NCBI GenBank assembly: GCA_905331475.1
Contig: CAJNYU010000350.1
Coordinates: forward strand, 186,001-250,000
Length of the DNA stretch: 64,000 nucleotides
Reading direction: 5' to 3'
Source: Rotaria socialis
Lineage: Eukaryota; Rotifera; Eurotatoria; Philodinida; Philodinidae
The notes under the pieces are model-generated. The model did no database searches, had not been told where the DNA came from, and saw only the letters and a program-made list of their open reading frames with translations. Position numbers and translations under genes: made by a program. Shown piece by piece: positions 35,327-49,299 of this stretch; position 1 is the stretch's first letter; each line of letters begins with the position of its first letter.

Positions 35327-36485
35327 ATGAAATTGATGAAACGTTATGTAATTGTTATAGGCGTTTTTTTTCTGTTTTATCTTTTTGTATCAAATAAAAA
35401 TCGTCTTTTTCCTCGTCTCGTTTTTGGAGAATTTCATCTTCTATCAGCTGAATCTAATCGTACAATCAATATACGCCAATCACAATTGTATCAACATGAA
35501 AGTTCTAATGGTGGAATAATAACACTATATGACGTAACACAAGACAATGAATGGGATTTTCAATGTCCAAAAACAAAATATAATGAAGAAGATATTCATG
35601 ATGTTAAAATATGTATCTATGATCCTCAACATGATGAACATGTCAGTGGACAATTAAATGATCATGGAAAATGGGAGCCAGTTGTTGTAAGAAGTTTCCT
35701 TCGTTTATTACGAACATTACCAAACACGCGTAAGGAAATTTTAAAAAGTCAAAAATTATTCATTTTAAAACTAACGACTTTATTTAGATGTTATTGATAT
35801 TGGTGCTAACCTAGGTTTATATACTCTATTAGCTACTCAATATGATCGTCATGTTATTGCTGTTGAACCTTTATATGATTCTCTTATTCGTTTACACAAA
35901 TCGATTCAGCTAAATGATGTTCAACATCATGTGACACTTGTTGCCAACGCTATTGGAATAAAACATGAACGTTTATCATTAAATATTGTTGATAAAAATT
36001 TAGGTGCTTCTTATCTATCATATCTTGATGAATTAGCACCGCCAGTAAAAAAAATTGAAAATATTGTTGATCAACAACATGGCTTTCCTCCTCGTGTACT
36101 TGCTGAAGTTGATACAATAACGCTTGATGATTTAGTGTCAATATTTCCAATTTTTTTTAAACGAGCTATTTTGAAAATTGACATTGAAGGGTTTGAAGCG
36201 CTAGCGTTTAGTAATGCATCATTACTATTTAATCGTACAGAAATTCCAGCAATTTATATGGAATTTGGAAAATTAATTGAAATGAAATATTATCGTGGTA
36301 TGCAACAGAAAATTGAAGATATGTTAACATTTTTAAAAAAGAGAAATTATGAACCATTTGAAGTTAATGATATTAATCATATTCTATATGATAATTGGGA
36401 ATCATGGCCATGGGATGTTGCATTTAGACGATGCGACATATGTCGATGTCCAGAAATGGAAAAACTTGTTGGATCTGCAGAATAA
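35327..36485 (+). CDS. FkbM-family methyltransferase, membrane-anchored
   Basis: Exons 35327-35729 and 35788-36485 (366 residues; 385 if the ATG at 35270 is used). The N-terminus MKLMKRYVIVIGVFFLFYLF is a signal anchor placing the enzyme in the secretory pathway, lumenal side. The catalytic part has the SAM-binding motif DIGANLGLYTLLA (after the intron), HVIAVEPLYDSL, VDTITLDDL and the family hallmark LKIDIEGFEALAF (Methyltransf_21). Family members are often O-methyltransferases; the substrate here cannot be told, though a Golgi glycan or secreted molecule is plausible. A Cys cluster (RRCDICRCPE) sits at the C-terminus. The start was chosen from the TATA box position and because the anchor then begins at residue 1. 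Confidence 0.85.
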
Positions 36486-37216
36486 AATAAAACTTCTATA
36501 GTAAGTACTGAATGAAAAGTAATTCAATGAATTAATAATGTGAAAATAAAAATATTTTCTATTATTCGAAATAATAAAAAAATTTAAATTAGTGAAAAAT
36601 ATAAATAGATATGAAAGAATATTGTTGTTTAGCGAAGTTGATTATTTGTTGTTCTAGCAAATTTTTAAATAACATTTTATGCATTTGACATTTTTGTGTT
36701 TTGTTTTAATAAGAATATTCAAAAGCAGATACTATGTATTCTATGAATGAAACTTCTATTTTCTACTTGTTTCGATATATCTTCTTTTTTTCATCATTTT
36801 TATGCTATGATGAGTAATAATTCTATACGATTGTAAAATTTCAGCGTAGACTGACATAAATTTTTCTGTTCTGTACTATGAAATTATTATCATATCTCAT
36901 TAAATGGTTCTTTGTTTCTCCATAGGGAATTTGAATTGCAACTGATGTGTCTTTTTTTGTCAAAGAAAAATGAATACTTATGTTCTATATTTTTTTTTCA
37001 TTTTGATAGTTTATACGGAATTTCAAAACGTGCCTTGTCTGCCAATTTTCTATTCCAATCAAATGTTGAAATGTCAAGTTAGATTTTGTTTTTGTACATA
37101 TTTTTTTTTCTCCATATAAACGTGCAACGTTTTGATTTCTTTTTGTATTCGAAGTTAATTGATGTGTAGATTAAATTTTTGTTCTGTTAATGTAAAATTG
37201 TTTTGTAGATTGAAAT
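36486..37216. other. Intergenic sequence
   Basis: T-rich, no gene recognised; contains the GTF3C5 promoter by position. Confidence 0.5.
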
Positions 37217-40200
37217 ATGTCGACATCTTCCATTCCAATTGAATCTCTTCAATTAATTTATACTGTACAACATCCATGTAATGTTGTCAATACTGATCGT
37301 GCTATTGAAACACTTGGCGGACGACAGCGTCTTGTTGATGCATTTACACATACGACAACATCACAGTTAACATGTGCATTCACACCATCAAATATCTATG
37401 AACGACCACTTCGTGCTGATCGGCATAAATCGACTGGAATTCTTATTCGTTTACGTCGGAATAAACGTACAAAAACTGTTACATCAATTCATGTTATTGG
37501 TATTCTCGATACATCTTATTCATTTGAGTCACTTGCTGACTTTCAATATTTGCCAATGATTAGAAAAGATGATAATCAATATGAGTCATTTTTAAATCGT
37601 CTTGCACTAAATCGACAATGTTTAGATAAAGAAAATCTAGAACGACAATGCCCTTTAATGTGTATTCCAGCTATATTTTCACGATTTTTCGATCCGACAG
37701 ATTATGCTTTCCGACCAGAACCGAAAGCAAGACCAAAACGAACAGCAACAACAATTACACGTACGAAGCAAGCTATCAATAGTAATAAATTAACAAAAAG
37801 AAATGTTCGCTCATCATCAGCACACCATATCGGATTCGATACTGCATCGGCGCCAACAGGTATTAATGAATATTCTAGAAAACACAATTCTTTTCAAATT
37901 CTGAATTCTATCAGTTTACTATGCCATTGAAACAATATATAAAAGATTTTGTTTTCGTAGCGAGGACAAAATTTGCTATGTCATTCATTAAAAAAGTAAA
38001 TCCATAACGACTAAAACCAAATACTAATTGAACTTAACAATTTATTCGTTATGAGAACGCTTATTCGAACATACACAAAGATTTATTCATTGATAGATGG
38101 AATCTTTAAAAACAACAGAGAGAATCGCTCGACAAATTAGCTGGAATTACAACAGTTTCCGATCCTGATCGAAAAAAAAGCTAATAATAGACGAAATCCG
38201 ATTAACTAAATGATAAAATGATGTCTTAAATCTCGTTGAGCTGTATATACTGATAAACATAATGATAATGAATAGTTTTCAAGAGATATGGTATTTATTC
38301 GAATACGGAGACTTTCATTAAAAGAAGAAAATGTTTTCTTACACATTCAATTATAGTGCAATTAGAAATAAACAGGATTCAAATCATTATTTTCTGCCGA
38401 AAGATATTTCTGTCTCGATGATTTTGTCTCAAACAAGTTTTAGAACAGTCTCAAAGAGTTCTAATAAGAAATTGATCAAGATGATAAAAAGATATATTGA
38501 TTTTCCTATTAGGTCCAAAATCTTTAAATGATCTCTATACAAATGTTGATCAATCTATAATAACGCAACTACGTCGTCTATTTGAACAACGTCCAGTGTG
38601 GACACGAAACAGTCTATTGTATCATCTTAAAATAACAGAAGTTATTTTAAAACGTATCATTCATCATGTCGCATATTTTTTTTGTAATGGACCGTGGAAT
38701 CGTTGTTGGCTCAAATATGGTTATGATCCACGTTTAGATACAAAATCAAAAATTTATCAAATTGTTGACTATCGTGTACGCGCTATTCTTGATCCAGAGA
38801 AAAATCTTGTCAAATCAAGAACATCAAGAGCTTATCATCGATCATCGTTAGTTTTTTTTTGATTCCCATTATTTTTCATGTTGTTCTTTTTCTAAGATTA
38901 ATTCCTGGACAAATATCTACAACAGCAACAACAATTTCAGCGTCAAATACTAAAAATTATGCAGTAAGTTTTTAACAATATTGATTAGTATTGATTATAC
39001 TTATATGAGATACATAGGAAGAAATGTATATGTTTAAAAGAACAAGTTTACCATTAGCACGTTCGATTCATTATCAATTGATCGACATACAACTTGATGA
39101 AGTACAACAAATGGTTCACTCCAATGATGGCCTCGTAAGGAAACGAAGAATTTTTTCTTTCTTGCTTTCTTAATAAAGAGAAACAATGAAAAGTTTGTTT
39201 TACTACAGCAGTGTTTTTCTTTCTCCTACTGACAAACACACCTGTCGACTTTTGATAAAATAATGCGAAGAAAAGAATACGAGTCTGTATGTCAAGGAAA
39301 TAGTTTTTATATATGATGAAAAGAAAAAGAAATTGAGAGTATAAATAAGAAAGATTAGATTTATTTATGAAAAAAAGAAAAGAAACTTCATACTAAACGA
39401 TAAAATACAGAACGACATAAATCTATGTTTTATCCTGACATATAAATTTGAAAAAAAAACTCGATTAGATGTTATTTTAAGTTATTTTGTTATTGTGGAA
39501 GAAAAACATTATTCTAAATGGAATGGAAATGAAACACAAATCAAATCGATTTGTCACATTCTAGTAACTATGGTTGTTTCTTCAGGAAGTAGACTCAATA
39601 GTTAATTACTAATTTAACTGGAAACGTAATACCCTTATTTTTCAGATATTTTCTGTATGTGCAACATTAGAATCAAATTAGAAGTGAAATTATGATGCTA
39701 AACATGAGAGTACAAGTTCGACAGACGCAAATATATGAAATTATTTTTATTGTTTTTTTCTTTATGTATCTTAGATTTTTATGAGATCTGTTGAATCAGG
39801 AGTCAACTAATCATGACTGAAATGAATAAACTACATAGACCAGAGAACTCTTCATGTGTTATATTCTTCATTGAAACTCTATTAAATTCTATACTAATAA
39901 TATAAAAGAAAAATAGATCATGTTGCTCGTACAGTGACGTCATTCAAAGGATAGACGACATATTTCATATTTTCTAACAGAGAAATAAATCATTCATGTG
40001 TGAAAATATCATTAGAATGAGTTCATATTTCTACTTTTTTTCAATACGATCTTTCATATCTAAAATATAAATGCTATCTTTGAGAATTATTCTTTGAAAA
40101 TAAGTCGTATGTGTTTTTTTCATAGAAGAAATTTTGTATGTTTGCTTATTTTATAGGAACTTGAGTGTACTGAAGCTGATGGTTGGTGTGTCACTGATTA

Positions 40201-40600
40201 TCAAAATCGTGCTCGAGAAATGATGTCAGCTGCTCATGAGCAAGTTTATCGACAATATCAACGTGAAAGAGGTACGAGAATAGTTCTCATTTTAATTTAC
40301 TCATTCATTTTCTTAATGAAATTTGGTATAAAAAATAATAATTGATAATGAAAAATAACTATATTCTCTGTATGTTTTATCTTTTGAATTTTTGAATTTC
40401 TAGAACAGAATGCTACAGCAGATGATGATGATGGAAGTCAACAGTTAGAAGACGATGAAGACAATGATGATGGAGAGGATGATGATGATCAAAATGAAGA
40501 AACTAATGAAGAAGAAGACGATGATGATGATGATGATGATGATGACGATGACAATGACGATGATGAAGACACGGAAGAGGACTCTCATAATGAGACGTAA
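37217..40600 (+). CDS. GTF3C5: General transcription factor 3C subunit 5 (TFIIIC, tau95 homologue)
   Basis: Six exons: 37217-37859, 38513-38846, 38897-38963, 39018-39134, 40157-40271 and 40404-40600 (490 residues; human about 519). TFIIIC binds the A and B boxes of tRNA genes and recruits TFIIIB for RNA polymerase III. The N-terminal dimerisation barrel carries LQLIYTVQHPCNVVNTDRAI, TLGG, and VIGILDTSYSFESLADFQYL; IPAIFSRFFDPTDYAFRPE follows. The DNA-binding central region has LRRLFEQRPVWTRNSLLYHL, FCNGPWNRCWLKYGYDPR and KIYQIVDYRVR, as in human GTF3C5. Exon 5 (ECTEADGWC) matches the human ERDGWC segment. The C-terminus is an almost pure Asp/Glu tail encoded by GAT repeats, a conserved property of the subunit. 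The intron at 39135-40156 is 1 kb. Confidence 0.92.
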
Positions 40601-41050
40601 AACTTCTTATTTTTAGCTAATACGTATATTCGGTGAGAAAAAGTATCAAGAATCTAATGAATGCTGTCATAAAGCTCATCTATATAATGATGATAAAAAT
40701 AGCCTTAGTTTTCTTTTGTGTAAATATATTCAAACACAACATACAGCGTAAAATAGAAATGGAAGGAGCGTAGGTGTAATTATTATTCAGTATATTCTTT
40801 TACTAAAAAATGCTTCAACCTTCAAGTTTCATTATCGAGTAACAAGTAAATTTCTTTGAATTTAGAATCTAAAATTTAAAACAACAATATATTAATTAGC
40901 ATGATCAAATATGAACCGGTCCGATATTTACTTACCTAGCATTACATATCATCACATGTGTAATGAAGCGTATAAAGATGAAAGGCTATGATTAAACGCT
41001 AAAAAGAATATTTCATGCTTATATTTAATTGCTTTGTTTTTCTCTTTTAG
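40601..41050. other. Intergenic sequence
   Basis: No gene. It ends in a pyrimidine tract and TTTTAG directly before the next ATG, a splice-acceptor arrangement. Confidence 0.5.
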
Positions 41051-42311
41051 ATGGGTCTAAGTTCAACAAAATCTTCATTAACAAATGCTGAATATTCTTT
41101 AACACTCTCTTCACCCAATGATTTCTATCGTAGTCTATCGACAATACAAGGTGAATTTCATTTAAATGTTAGAAAAAAACTACGTATAGAAAAAGAAATT
41201 CGTATTGATTTAATTGGTCAATTAATTGAAAGTAAAAAATATGCAGCACGTTCAAAGAGGATTTCATCACAAATAAATAATAATAATAATAATAATAATA
41301 TATTTTTAACATATTCCTGCCAACTTTTAACATCGCATGAAAATGGAACAGCTAGAACAATAAAACAACAAACAGTTACTTATCCGTTTCGTATTCCATT
41401 GGGAAGTAATTTACCTCCATCATGTGAATTTAAAGAATTTTCTATTGCTTACTATTTGGAAGTTTATCATGATGGACGTTTACTACCAAATACACACAAA
41501 GAAATTACCTTGGCACCACCTACACCACAAATTACTGTACCTATACCATGTAAAGTAACAGGTAAAAACAATTAGATGATATTTACGTATACTAAGTTGC
41601 TGTACAATTCAAAATAATATTTTCAAAAACAAAATTGAATCTCATTGCAGTAGCATCTTACTCTTCTTTTTTTTCTTTTTAAGTAGATGGTAAACTCAGA
41701 GCTATCAATATGTAGTACATGCAAGCGTACTCTAATGTATCATTAGAACTTATTGGATATGACATTATTCGTCTATAAACTTAATGAGTACTATGATTCT
41801 TAGGTTTCATAGGATGCTATTTCAAATTCTCTTAAGGATCTATATTATTAATTGAGATTTTATTTGAAAAAAAATCGTTTTTTGATTTATTTATTTATTA
41901 GGTTCAAATGACATAACAATGATATGTAGTTTACAAAAATCATTTTATTCCGGTCGAGATTGTCCATTAGTGCCTATATCAATTTCATTAACAAATCCTA
42001 AACAAAAACAAATCAAAGCCGTAACAGCTCAATTAATGCAAACCGTGTCATTAAATGGAATAAAAAGTGAAAATGAAATTTTTACTGCTGTCCTTAACGA
42101 AATCGCTGAAAATACAAAAGAAAATGAACTTAACGCAAAATGTGAAGTAGTTCTACCTGCTAATTTACTTACAACATTTGTACCCAATCAGAATGGTCAA
42201 CCCGATAATGTTCCATCTGTTGCTATAACATATGAATTTCGTATGACAGCCCAAATGAAAGGTGCAACAACTCCTAATATTCGACTATCGGTGCCTATTG
42301 GTATTGAATGA
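41051..42311 (+). CDS. Arrestin-fold domain protein (ARRDC-like)
   Basis: Exons 41051-41561 and 41902-42311 (306 residues). Two arrestin-type beta-sandwich halves: N-terminal (QGEFHLNVRKKLRIEKEIRI, then YPFRIPLGSNLPPSCEFKEF and IAYYLEVYHDG) and C-terminal (LQKSFYSGRDCPLVPISISL, KAVTAQLMQTV, VAITYEFRMTAQMKG). Related alpha-arrestins are adaptors that link membrane cargo to ubiquitin ligases and endocytosis. No PPxY motif is seen, so recruitment of NEDD4-type ligases by that route is not supported. Residues around 78-85 are Asn-only, from an AAT repeat. The ATG lies immediately after TTTTAG, so the 5' UTR is removed by cis- or trans-splicing. Exact family assignment is moderate. Confidence 0.75.
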
Positions 42312-42589
42312 ATATAGATTTTTCTGTGTGATATCATACATTTGTTTTTTCTTTTGCTGATAATTATTAATCTTTTCTTGTCAAAGAAGCATCAAAAACT
42401 TCGTTTAATATATATTAGTATAATGTGTGATATAAAAACAACAATGATGGTGAAGGTGTTCGTTTTAGCTTGTTTTTCTTTGTACAATAAACTCTATCGT
42501 TCTACTCAAGATATACACATGTTGCTTTGCATCATATAAATGAAAAAACTGAAAAAGAAAAACAAGACAGAACAAAAAAAGAAATGTGT

Positions 42590-44287
42590 TCAATGACGTT
42601 CAACGCAATTCGTGGTCGGATGAATATCTTTGACTTTAGCCAAAAATGAATTGAGATAGGTAAATATACATTTGTCATCAGGTTTGTTACCCATAATAAG
42701 CATATCCGACACATCAAGTAATTGTGGCGCACCGGCACGTTCTTCGGCAATACTAAAAGCAAGCTCAAAATTTTCCTTACGATTAGCAGACGACAAGCTA
42801 TTGAAATCAAATGCGTCAGGAAAAAAATGATGTGTTAGAGCACAAAAAGCAAGTCCATCTGCCCATGATGATGAAAGATTTGTGACCGATACGTTCTAGG
42901 GTTTAAATTCAAAGAAAGAAAAGATAATTTAAAAAATGAAACAATTAATAGCTCACTGGATAACCAATAACTTGTGCTTGACACCAGCGAAGAAGACCTT
43001 CTTTTACATTTGATGTTGAGCGAACAAGTGGAGTTCTAAAACCAAATAAACATATTTTTTCCCTTTCTGTTTTTCTTTCTTTCTGTAAAAAAAAATCAGT
43101 ATTTGATTACTTTCGTTTGTAGGTCGATGAAATAGTATTATTCATTGTCGGGGGTGTTGATGGTGGTGATGGTGTTATTGGACTATTATTAATTGTCAGT
43201 GCGCGTTGAAGCGGTGGCCGAACTGTCGATGTTATCGTAGGCTTGTTAGTTGATACTGCTGAACTCGTAGTTGATTCGGTTGGTACTGCTCGACGAGCAG
43301 TAACTGATACTGTAGGGATTGATGTACGCTTAATAGGTATTGTAGATGGAATAGTTGGACGAGATGATGAGACTGCAGCATTAAATTGATTGACCATTGA
43401 ACGAACACGATTTTTTCCCATCGAAAGTGACGAATCTAATTGAATAGAATTCGAATTTAGATTCATGATTGTGCATGAAAAAGTATACGTGTGCATGCGC
43501 AAATATGCAATTCAATTTTATCTTAAGACGGCATTCTTTTTTTTCTTCTCTGTTCTTTTTTTCCTCTCTTTCGTCTTATTATAAAAACAGTTATAAAAAA
43601 AAAATACGAATGTGAATAATTTATTATGAAACGAATTAGAAATACCTGTAGGATTTTGTGACTCAGTCATATTAGTTCCGTTGACTAATTGTTGTTTCTT
43701 TCCAGTACTTGATATTGATGATAATGGTGATGATGATGATGATGATGGCTGAAATTGAAATAAATTTAAAAAAAGAATAAAAAAGAAATTAATCAAACAG
43801 TATATTATTTCACTCGTTTCAAGTACTACCTTCTTACGTGCTGATGTATACACATAATATTTGTATATGTATTCTTACCTGTTCTGGAGTCGTTTTACTG
43901 AAAATATTGTTGGTCATCGGAGATGATTGATTCGGTGTTCCTGTCGATTTTCGCATAGTTAATGTGGTCATTGTTGTTGTAACTGCAGGTGTACTATTGG
44001 CAATCATTGATTTCATTGGTTTTGTGATAGTTGAAGAAGGTGGCTTTAATTTGCTTGTATATGTAACAACTTTTGATGGCTGTTTTAAGCGAGAGCCGTT
44101 CGAGACTGTTGATGTCGATGTTGTTACTGTTGTTGTTCGTTTGGGAAGTTGTGAAATAGATTTATTAGTGTTTTTTGTAAGATTAATATTTGTGCTAATT
44201 GGCGTTTTTGTTACAATTAAAGGAGTTGGAATTATAGTAACTCTGCTACTACTTAGAAGAACAGTAGAAGCTGATGATGCTGTATTG

Positions 44288-44319
<32 letters not shown>

Positions 44320-47185
44320 CGACGACGACGACGAAGATGAAGATGATGATGTAGTTGCAGTACTACTTGAAGATGATGATGAACTACTGATTAAACAATA
44401 TGATGTTGGAGAATGCGTATGAGGATTGATAGTGACAACATCATCAATTGTTAGATTGTCTTTATGAAGATAACTGTCGGAGATAAAACTGTTAGTTATA
44501 TGTGATAATGGTTCAGCGGAATGGTAACTAAAACAAAGATAGGAGAAAGTAAAAAAGAAAAATAAGAGATAAGAAGAGGAACAATGTGTGACATATTCAC
44601 GTGGACATTATTTATAAGTATATGTCATAAGAGAAGGAAGAGAAGAATATTGAAATAGTATTTACTTTTCGTGTGTTTTATCTTGGTTTTCAATGATGAA
44701 TGGTGTTGGTGTCGTCTGTTTAATTGTCTGGTTAAGATTTGTACACATTGGTGTAGTTAATGGTGAAATTTTATTTTCATTAGTTGAATATCTATGTTGT
44801 GATGGAGTTTGATGATTTACACTTGTATCTTGACATTGTTTATCTTTTGCTAAATTAAATTGTTCTTCAGTTGCATTTTCTCGAATAATAACAACTTGTT
44901 GATTATTCGATGGCAAACCGTTTGCAGATTTATAAAATGTTTCAACCGTATATGTTGTTTCTTCTCGAAGATGATTATCTGATGAAAGATTTTCATACAC
45001 TTGATTTTCATACACTTGATTTTCATCATTTGAAGATGTTGATGTACTACTAGTTGAATCTTGTGATACTGATGATGATGATGATAATCCTAAAGGGGAT
45101 GCTGGAGATTCATAAGGAATATCATCTAGTTCGTATGTAGTTATCGAAGGTTCAAATTGCACACGAGGAGATATTGTAGGATGCATATCAGTTGTCGATG
45201 GTAATAAAGAAATATTTGATTGTTCCTTTTTATATTGAGTTGACTCACATAAGATACTTTTAGGTAAACTTTCTCGGTGTTCATTTTTTATTTCAGATGA
45301 TAATGAATCATTAATATTATCTTTAACAGTTAAACATTTTGATAATGGTGATGAACTATTGAGATTATTGAATTTTTTAATAATATTAGCAATAGAATCT
45401 GCTTTTTCATTTATTTTACTAACAGTTGAAATAGATTCTAATTTTGGTATTTGAGATGTTGATGGAACAAATGTACCTAATTCTACGGGTCGAACTAATT
45501 TCGGTTTACAAAACATCGTCGACGGCGAAGCTTTTCCTTGTGGAATGGAAGCTTTTGGTATTTGTGATGATAACGAATGAGAATCCTGAGATATTATTGG
45601 TGCTGTTAGACAAACGGTAATACCTGATGATTTTTTTATTTCATTATTTGAAAGATCATTTATACCACGTGCTACTATATTAGCGTATTGTGAAATTGTA
45701 TCTGGTGGACTTGGATAAATTTGTTTTAAAGAATCTTTCGCTTGTTGAAGAGCACTTATTGTTGATGCATATTCTGTATTGAGACGACGAACACTTTGAG
45801 TCCAAGTTGACATTGATGATGATGATGCCGATGATGATAATGGTCGAATTAAAGGATCTAGAGAACTTTGTGATTGCTCATGAAATGATGATGACATCAA
45901 TGACGCAGATTCCAATTGACGACAAACCAATGGTCGGTAATTGTATAAAGAAGTCGACATTTGATTAATAGAAATGTTTCCATTATTATTTATATTCGTA
46001 TGAACAGATGATGGAAAATTTGAATAAACATTTGTTGAATATTTTATGTTACCATTGGGAGCAGATACAGGCGAGAATTGATATGTATCTATTAGAATGA
46101 ATAAAAAAATTTTAATCATTTACTTATTGTGTAGGAAAAGTCATAACATAGATACAGAAAAATAACCCTAAACTTAATACAGTCAGTTCTATAAACATTG
46201 ACACAGTTAACTCATTGGTAATGAAAATCAAAAAAGAAAATCTTTTTCACTTGTAGAGAAACTCAAATGCTTTCTACTATTAACATCAGATTGCACACTC
46301 AATAGAAATAATACTAGAGATTAGATCGATGACAATGTATCACTGAAATATTTGCAATATATTTAACAATAATGAAAAATTATTTGAAATAACTAAATTG
46401 ATCACATCTTTACTACGTTCAATAGTAGAACGATAACTTGTTTGATTTTGATCAAGAATTACAAGAATTTTTTTATTTTTTTTGATTGAAATTGGTACAG
46501 AAAAGAAAAAAAAAGCGTAGCTATTATTACGCCTAATAGTTTGTCTATGAATACTGAATGAAAATTACCCATAGTAAATGTTATATAGATCGAAATTTTC
46601 GATGAATAGGAAATTTTTAATGAATTTTAGAGTTTTGACACACTCATGAGTTCGTCGACACTGAATCGGTCAATAAAAAGCAAATTATAGCTCTTCAAAC
46701 ATAAAATATTGAATGTTATCATGTCACGCTATTTATTCATTCTAATAAATATTTTTCATTTTCTCGAAAAATTGCAAATATAGTATATCATACCGTATTT
46801 TGTTTGCATATCTCGATGTTTATCATATCGAATTGAAAAGCTTTGACTCCGTTCATTATATTCTTTAGGTGATGGAATCTTTTTTTGTGATAATATTTGT
46901 GGAGCATAGCAATAAGAAGATGTGAATTGATGATGATCTTGTTCATTATGCAGAACTCGATGTACAATCATATCTTTTGGATTTATATAATTTGGATTTA
47001 TAACACGAATAACTCTTGCTTTTGCAATATCATTTGGAGGATTTTTTAATTTAAATGATGAATCATTGGTTGTTGATGATATTGTATGATGACTATCGTC
47101 AATAATTGACGATGAACTTGATGAAGACATTGAAGAAGGTAGAGGAAGTATCGAAGAAGTAAGTAAATGAATATTATTATTATCA

Positions 47186-47217
<32 letters not shown>

Positions 47218-47592
47218 GCTATTCGTTGTAGTAGTAGTAGTAGTAGTAGTACGTCGGTGAAATGATGACGAATGATCACTGCTACTACTGCCACTGCCGC
47301 CAATATGTGTAAGTTCTAAAGAGCGAAAAAATGCTCTTGCTTTTTCAACTGCACCATTAGTTGATGCTGAATGTTGAAATTTTTTTAAAGATTCTAGTTA
47401 TATATAAAACCGAATTCAGTTGTTTATTTTGCTGAACATTAATCAATTAAACTTACCAAGCTTAGATTTGAACCGACTTTCAGTTTTTGACATCTTTTTT
47501 TCTTGTTTTATGTCGCTCTTATTCTTCTTCGCAAATAATTGTCTATATTGAGGTTGTTGTTCGGGCCATTCGACCTCGTCACGTTCATCCAT
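42590..47592 (-). CDS. Smoothelin-like protein with C-terminal calponin-homology domain
   Basis: Eight exons (minus): 47592-47457, 47393-46794, 46088-44666, 44527-43879, 43748-43646, 43435-43111, 43035-42957 and 42895-42590, all in phase, 1206 residues. The first 1,080 residues are disordered, Ser/Thr-rich, with poly-Ser, poly-Asn and poly-Thr runs from simple repeats. The final ~125 residues are one CH domain: LLRWCQAQVIGYPNVSVTNL, SSSWADGLAFCALTHHFFPD, AFDFNSLSSANRKENFELAF, LLDVSDMLIMGNKPDDKCIF. The DMLIMGxxPDxKC pattern is that of smoothelin/SMTNL CH domains, which sit on actin and contractile filaments. Convergent with the arrestin-like gene (278 bases apart). A possible DNV-type reading of the low-complexity exons on the other strand is an artefact of GAT repeats. 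Confidence 0.88.
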
Positions 47593-49233
47593 ATCAACGG
47601 ACGACTCTTATTTTACTCACTGAATTGAGACATGCACATTTATATTCTTGATTTTTCTTAATAAGACGATAGTGAAGATGACAAACTTTATCTTTTTTCC
47701 TTTTTTACTCTCTGTATCGATGAGAAATCGATAGATGAATATGAATAGACGAAGAAGAAAAAGAATGAATGAATATATGAAAACGGCTTAATAATATACA
47801 TGTATGAGCTAGTAAGAATAACGATGACTGATATACACACAGACATACATCTAAGTTATCCGATCGAGAAAAAGAAAAGGACAAGTAAAATCCAATTGCT
47901 CATTCACTTGACAACATGCCTCTATATACACATAAGGAAGCATAAATGAAACCGAAAGCGAAATGACTATCAATTTAGATGAGACACGAGTTTTTTCTCT
48001 CCATCGACAATGTCAAATAGGTGAAAATTGAGTGGATAAATTATAGCACTTTTCAATAAGTGAATTAAATGAACTGCTGCCAAACTATTCAATTCGATTT
48101 TAAAATAGGAAAAAAACATTATTTTTATTTGATTTTTCATTTGAAAAACTTGACATTCTATATTTCAAGTAAAGTCTATCTAAGTATACATATTATAGAC
48201 TATAATCATAGAAGACATGACTAAATATACATTTCGAACAGATAAAATATCTATACATTATTCATCTTTCATTTCATTTCGTTTGATTAACAGCAAGAAA
48301 ATTTGAAGGCGGAGACACAAAGAAGAAGAAGAAGAAGAAGAAGAAGACATTCATAATTCATAGAAGATGTTTTTCACTGTCGTCTCGAAAACGAGTGTGG
48401 GAGGATCTAGACATTCGTTGACCGATGCCTATCTGATCATTTTGTTGTCATCGTCTATCATAGTAATTGAACAGAGAGCAAAGAAATGATGATGCAAACA
48501 AAATAAAAAAAAAGTAAAAAAGAAATTGATTAAATCAAATAGCCTTGCTCAATATACTCAATTGGTTGCTTGCACTGTATGAAAAAAATATCATAAAAAG
48601 AATTATGTAATCGATCCTATTTAACGACAATAATTTATGCATATGTAACTTGACTTATGCAGATCGAGAAAAGCGTAAAACCTCAAGTGATCAAACAATC
48701 AATATATTTGTGTAAAATTAATTCAACCGATTCGAGTGAATGGATTATAACATATATATATATATATGTAACCATTATATTTTGCTTCAGGGTAGAATGA
48801 TCTAATATAACTATTATCGAAATACATTTATTTCATAACAATTTCTATTCATTTTTATAAAATATTAGAACAAAAAAAAGTCAATATAAGCATATTTTTC
48901 AAAACGAAAAAAAAAGACTTCATCGTGAAGTATTTAACTCGTTTGTGAATATTTTATTATATGAATAAAAAAAAGTCGCATCGAAACCTTGTGCAAACAC
49001 AAGAAATGCTTAACTTAATGAAACGTGATTTTTCTTCTCAGTTCGTTATTTGCATCAACAATTTTAACGTGATTACAACGCACACCTTTTTTCTCTGCCG
49101 TGTATATGTTCTTGAAAACAAATATGCGATGCTATTATTTTTTTGGTTTTATATTTCACATTCTCTCATCTTCTGACCATGCCTGTGTATGAATGACGAT
49201 GAAGCAAAAAATTGTTACGGCTTCTCATTTCAT
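47593..49233. other. Divergent intergenic region between smoothelin-like (-) and GST (+)
   Basis: Contains (AGA)n at 48321-48347 and (TA)n at 48752-48767. The promoters of both genes should be here. No other gene recognised. Confidence 0.55.
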
Positions 49234-49242
49234 CTATAAATA
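49234..49242 (+). promoter_or_regulatory. TATA box of the GST gene
   Basis: CTATAAATA, 58 bases before the ATG, so transcription would start near 49265 with a short leader. Confidence 0.55.
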
Positions 49243-49299
49243 CAGCGGTTCAGTTGTAGTATATTATTATTCTTTAATATTCTTAGCGAAAGAATCGCA

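Noticed and set aside
43964-44422. 152-codon plus-strand frame with a poly-Asp run
   Set aside because: Antisense shadow of the Ser-rich exon of the smoothelin-like gene (TCA/TCG repeats read as GAT).
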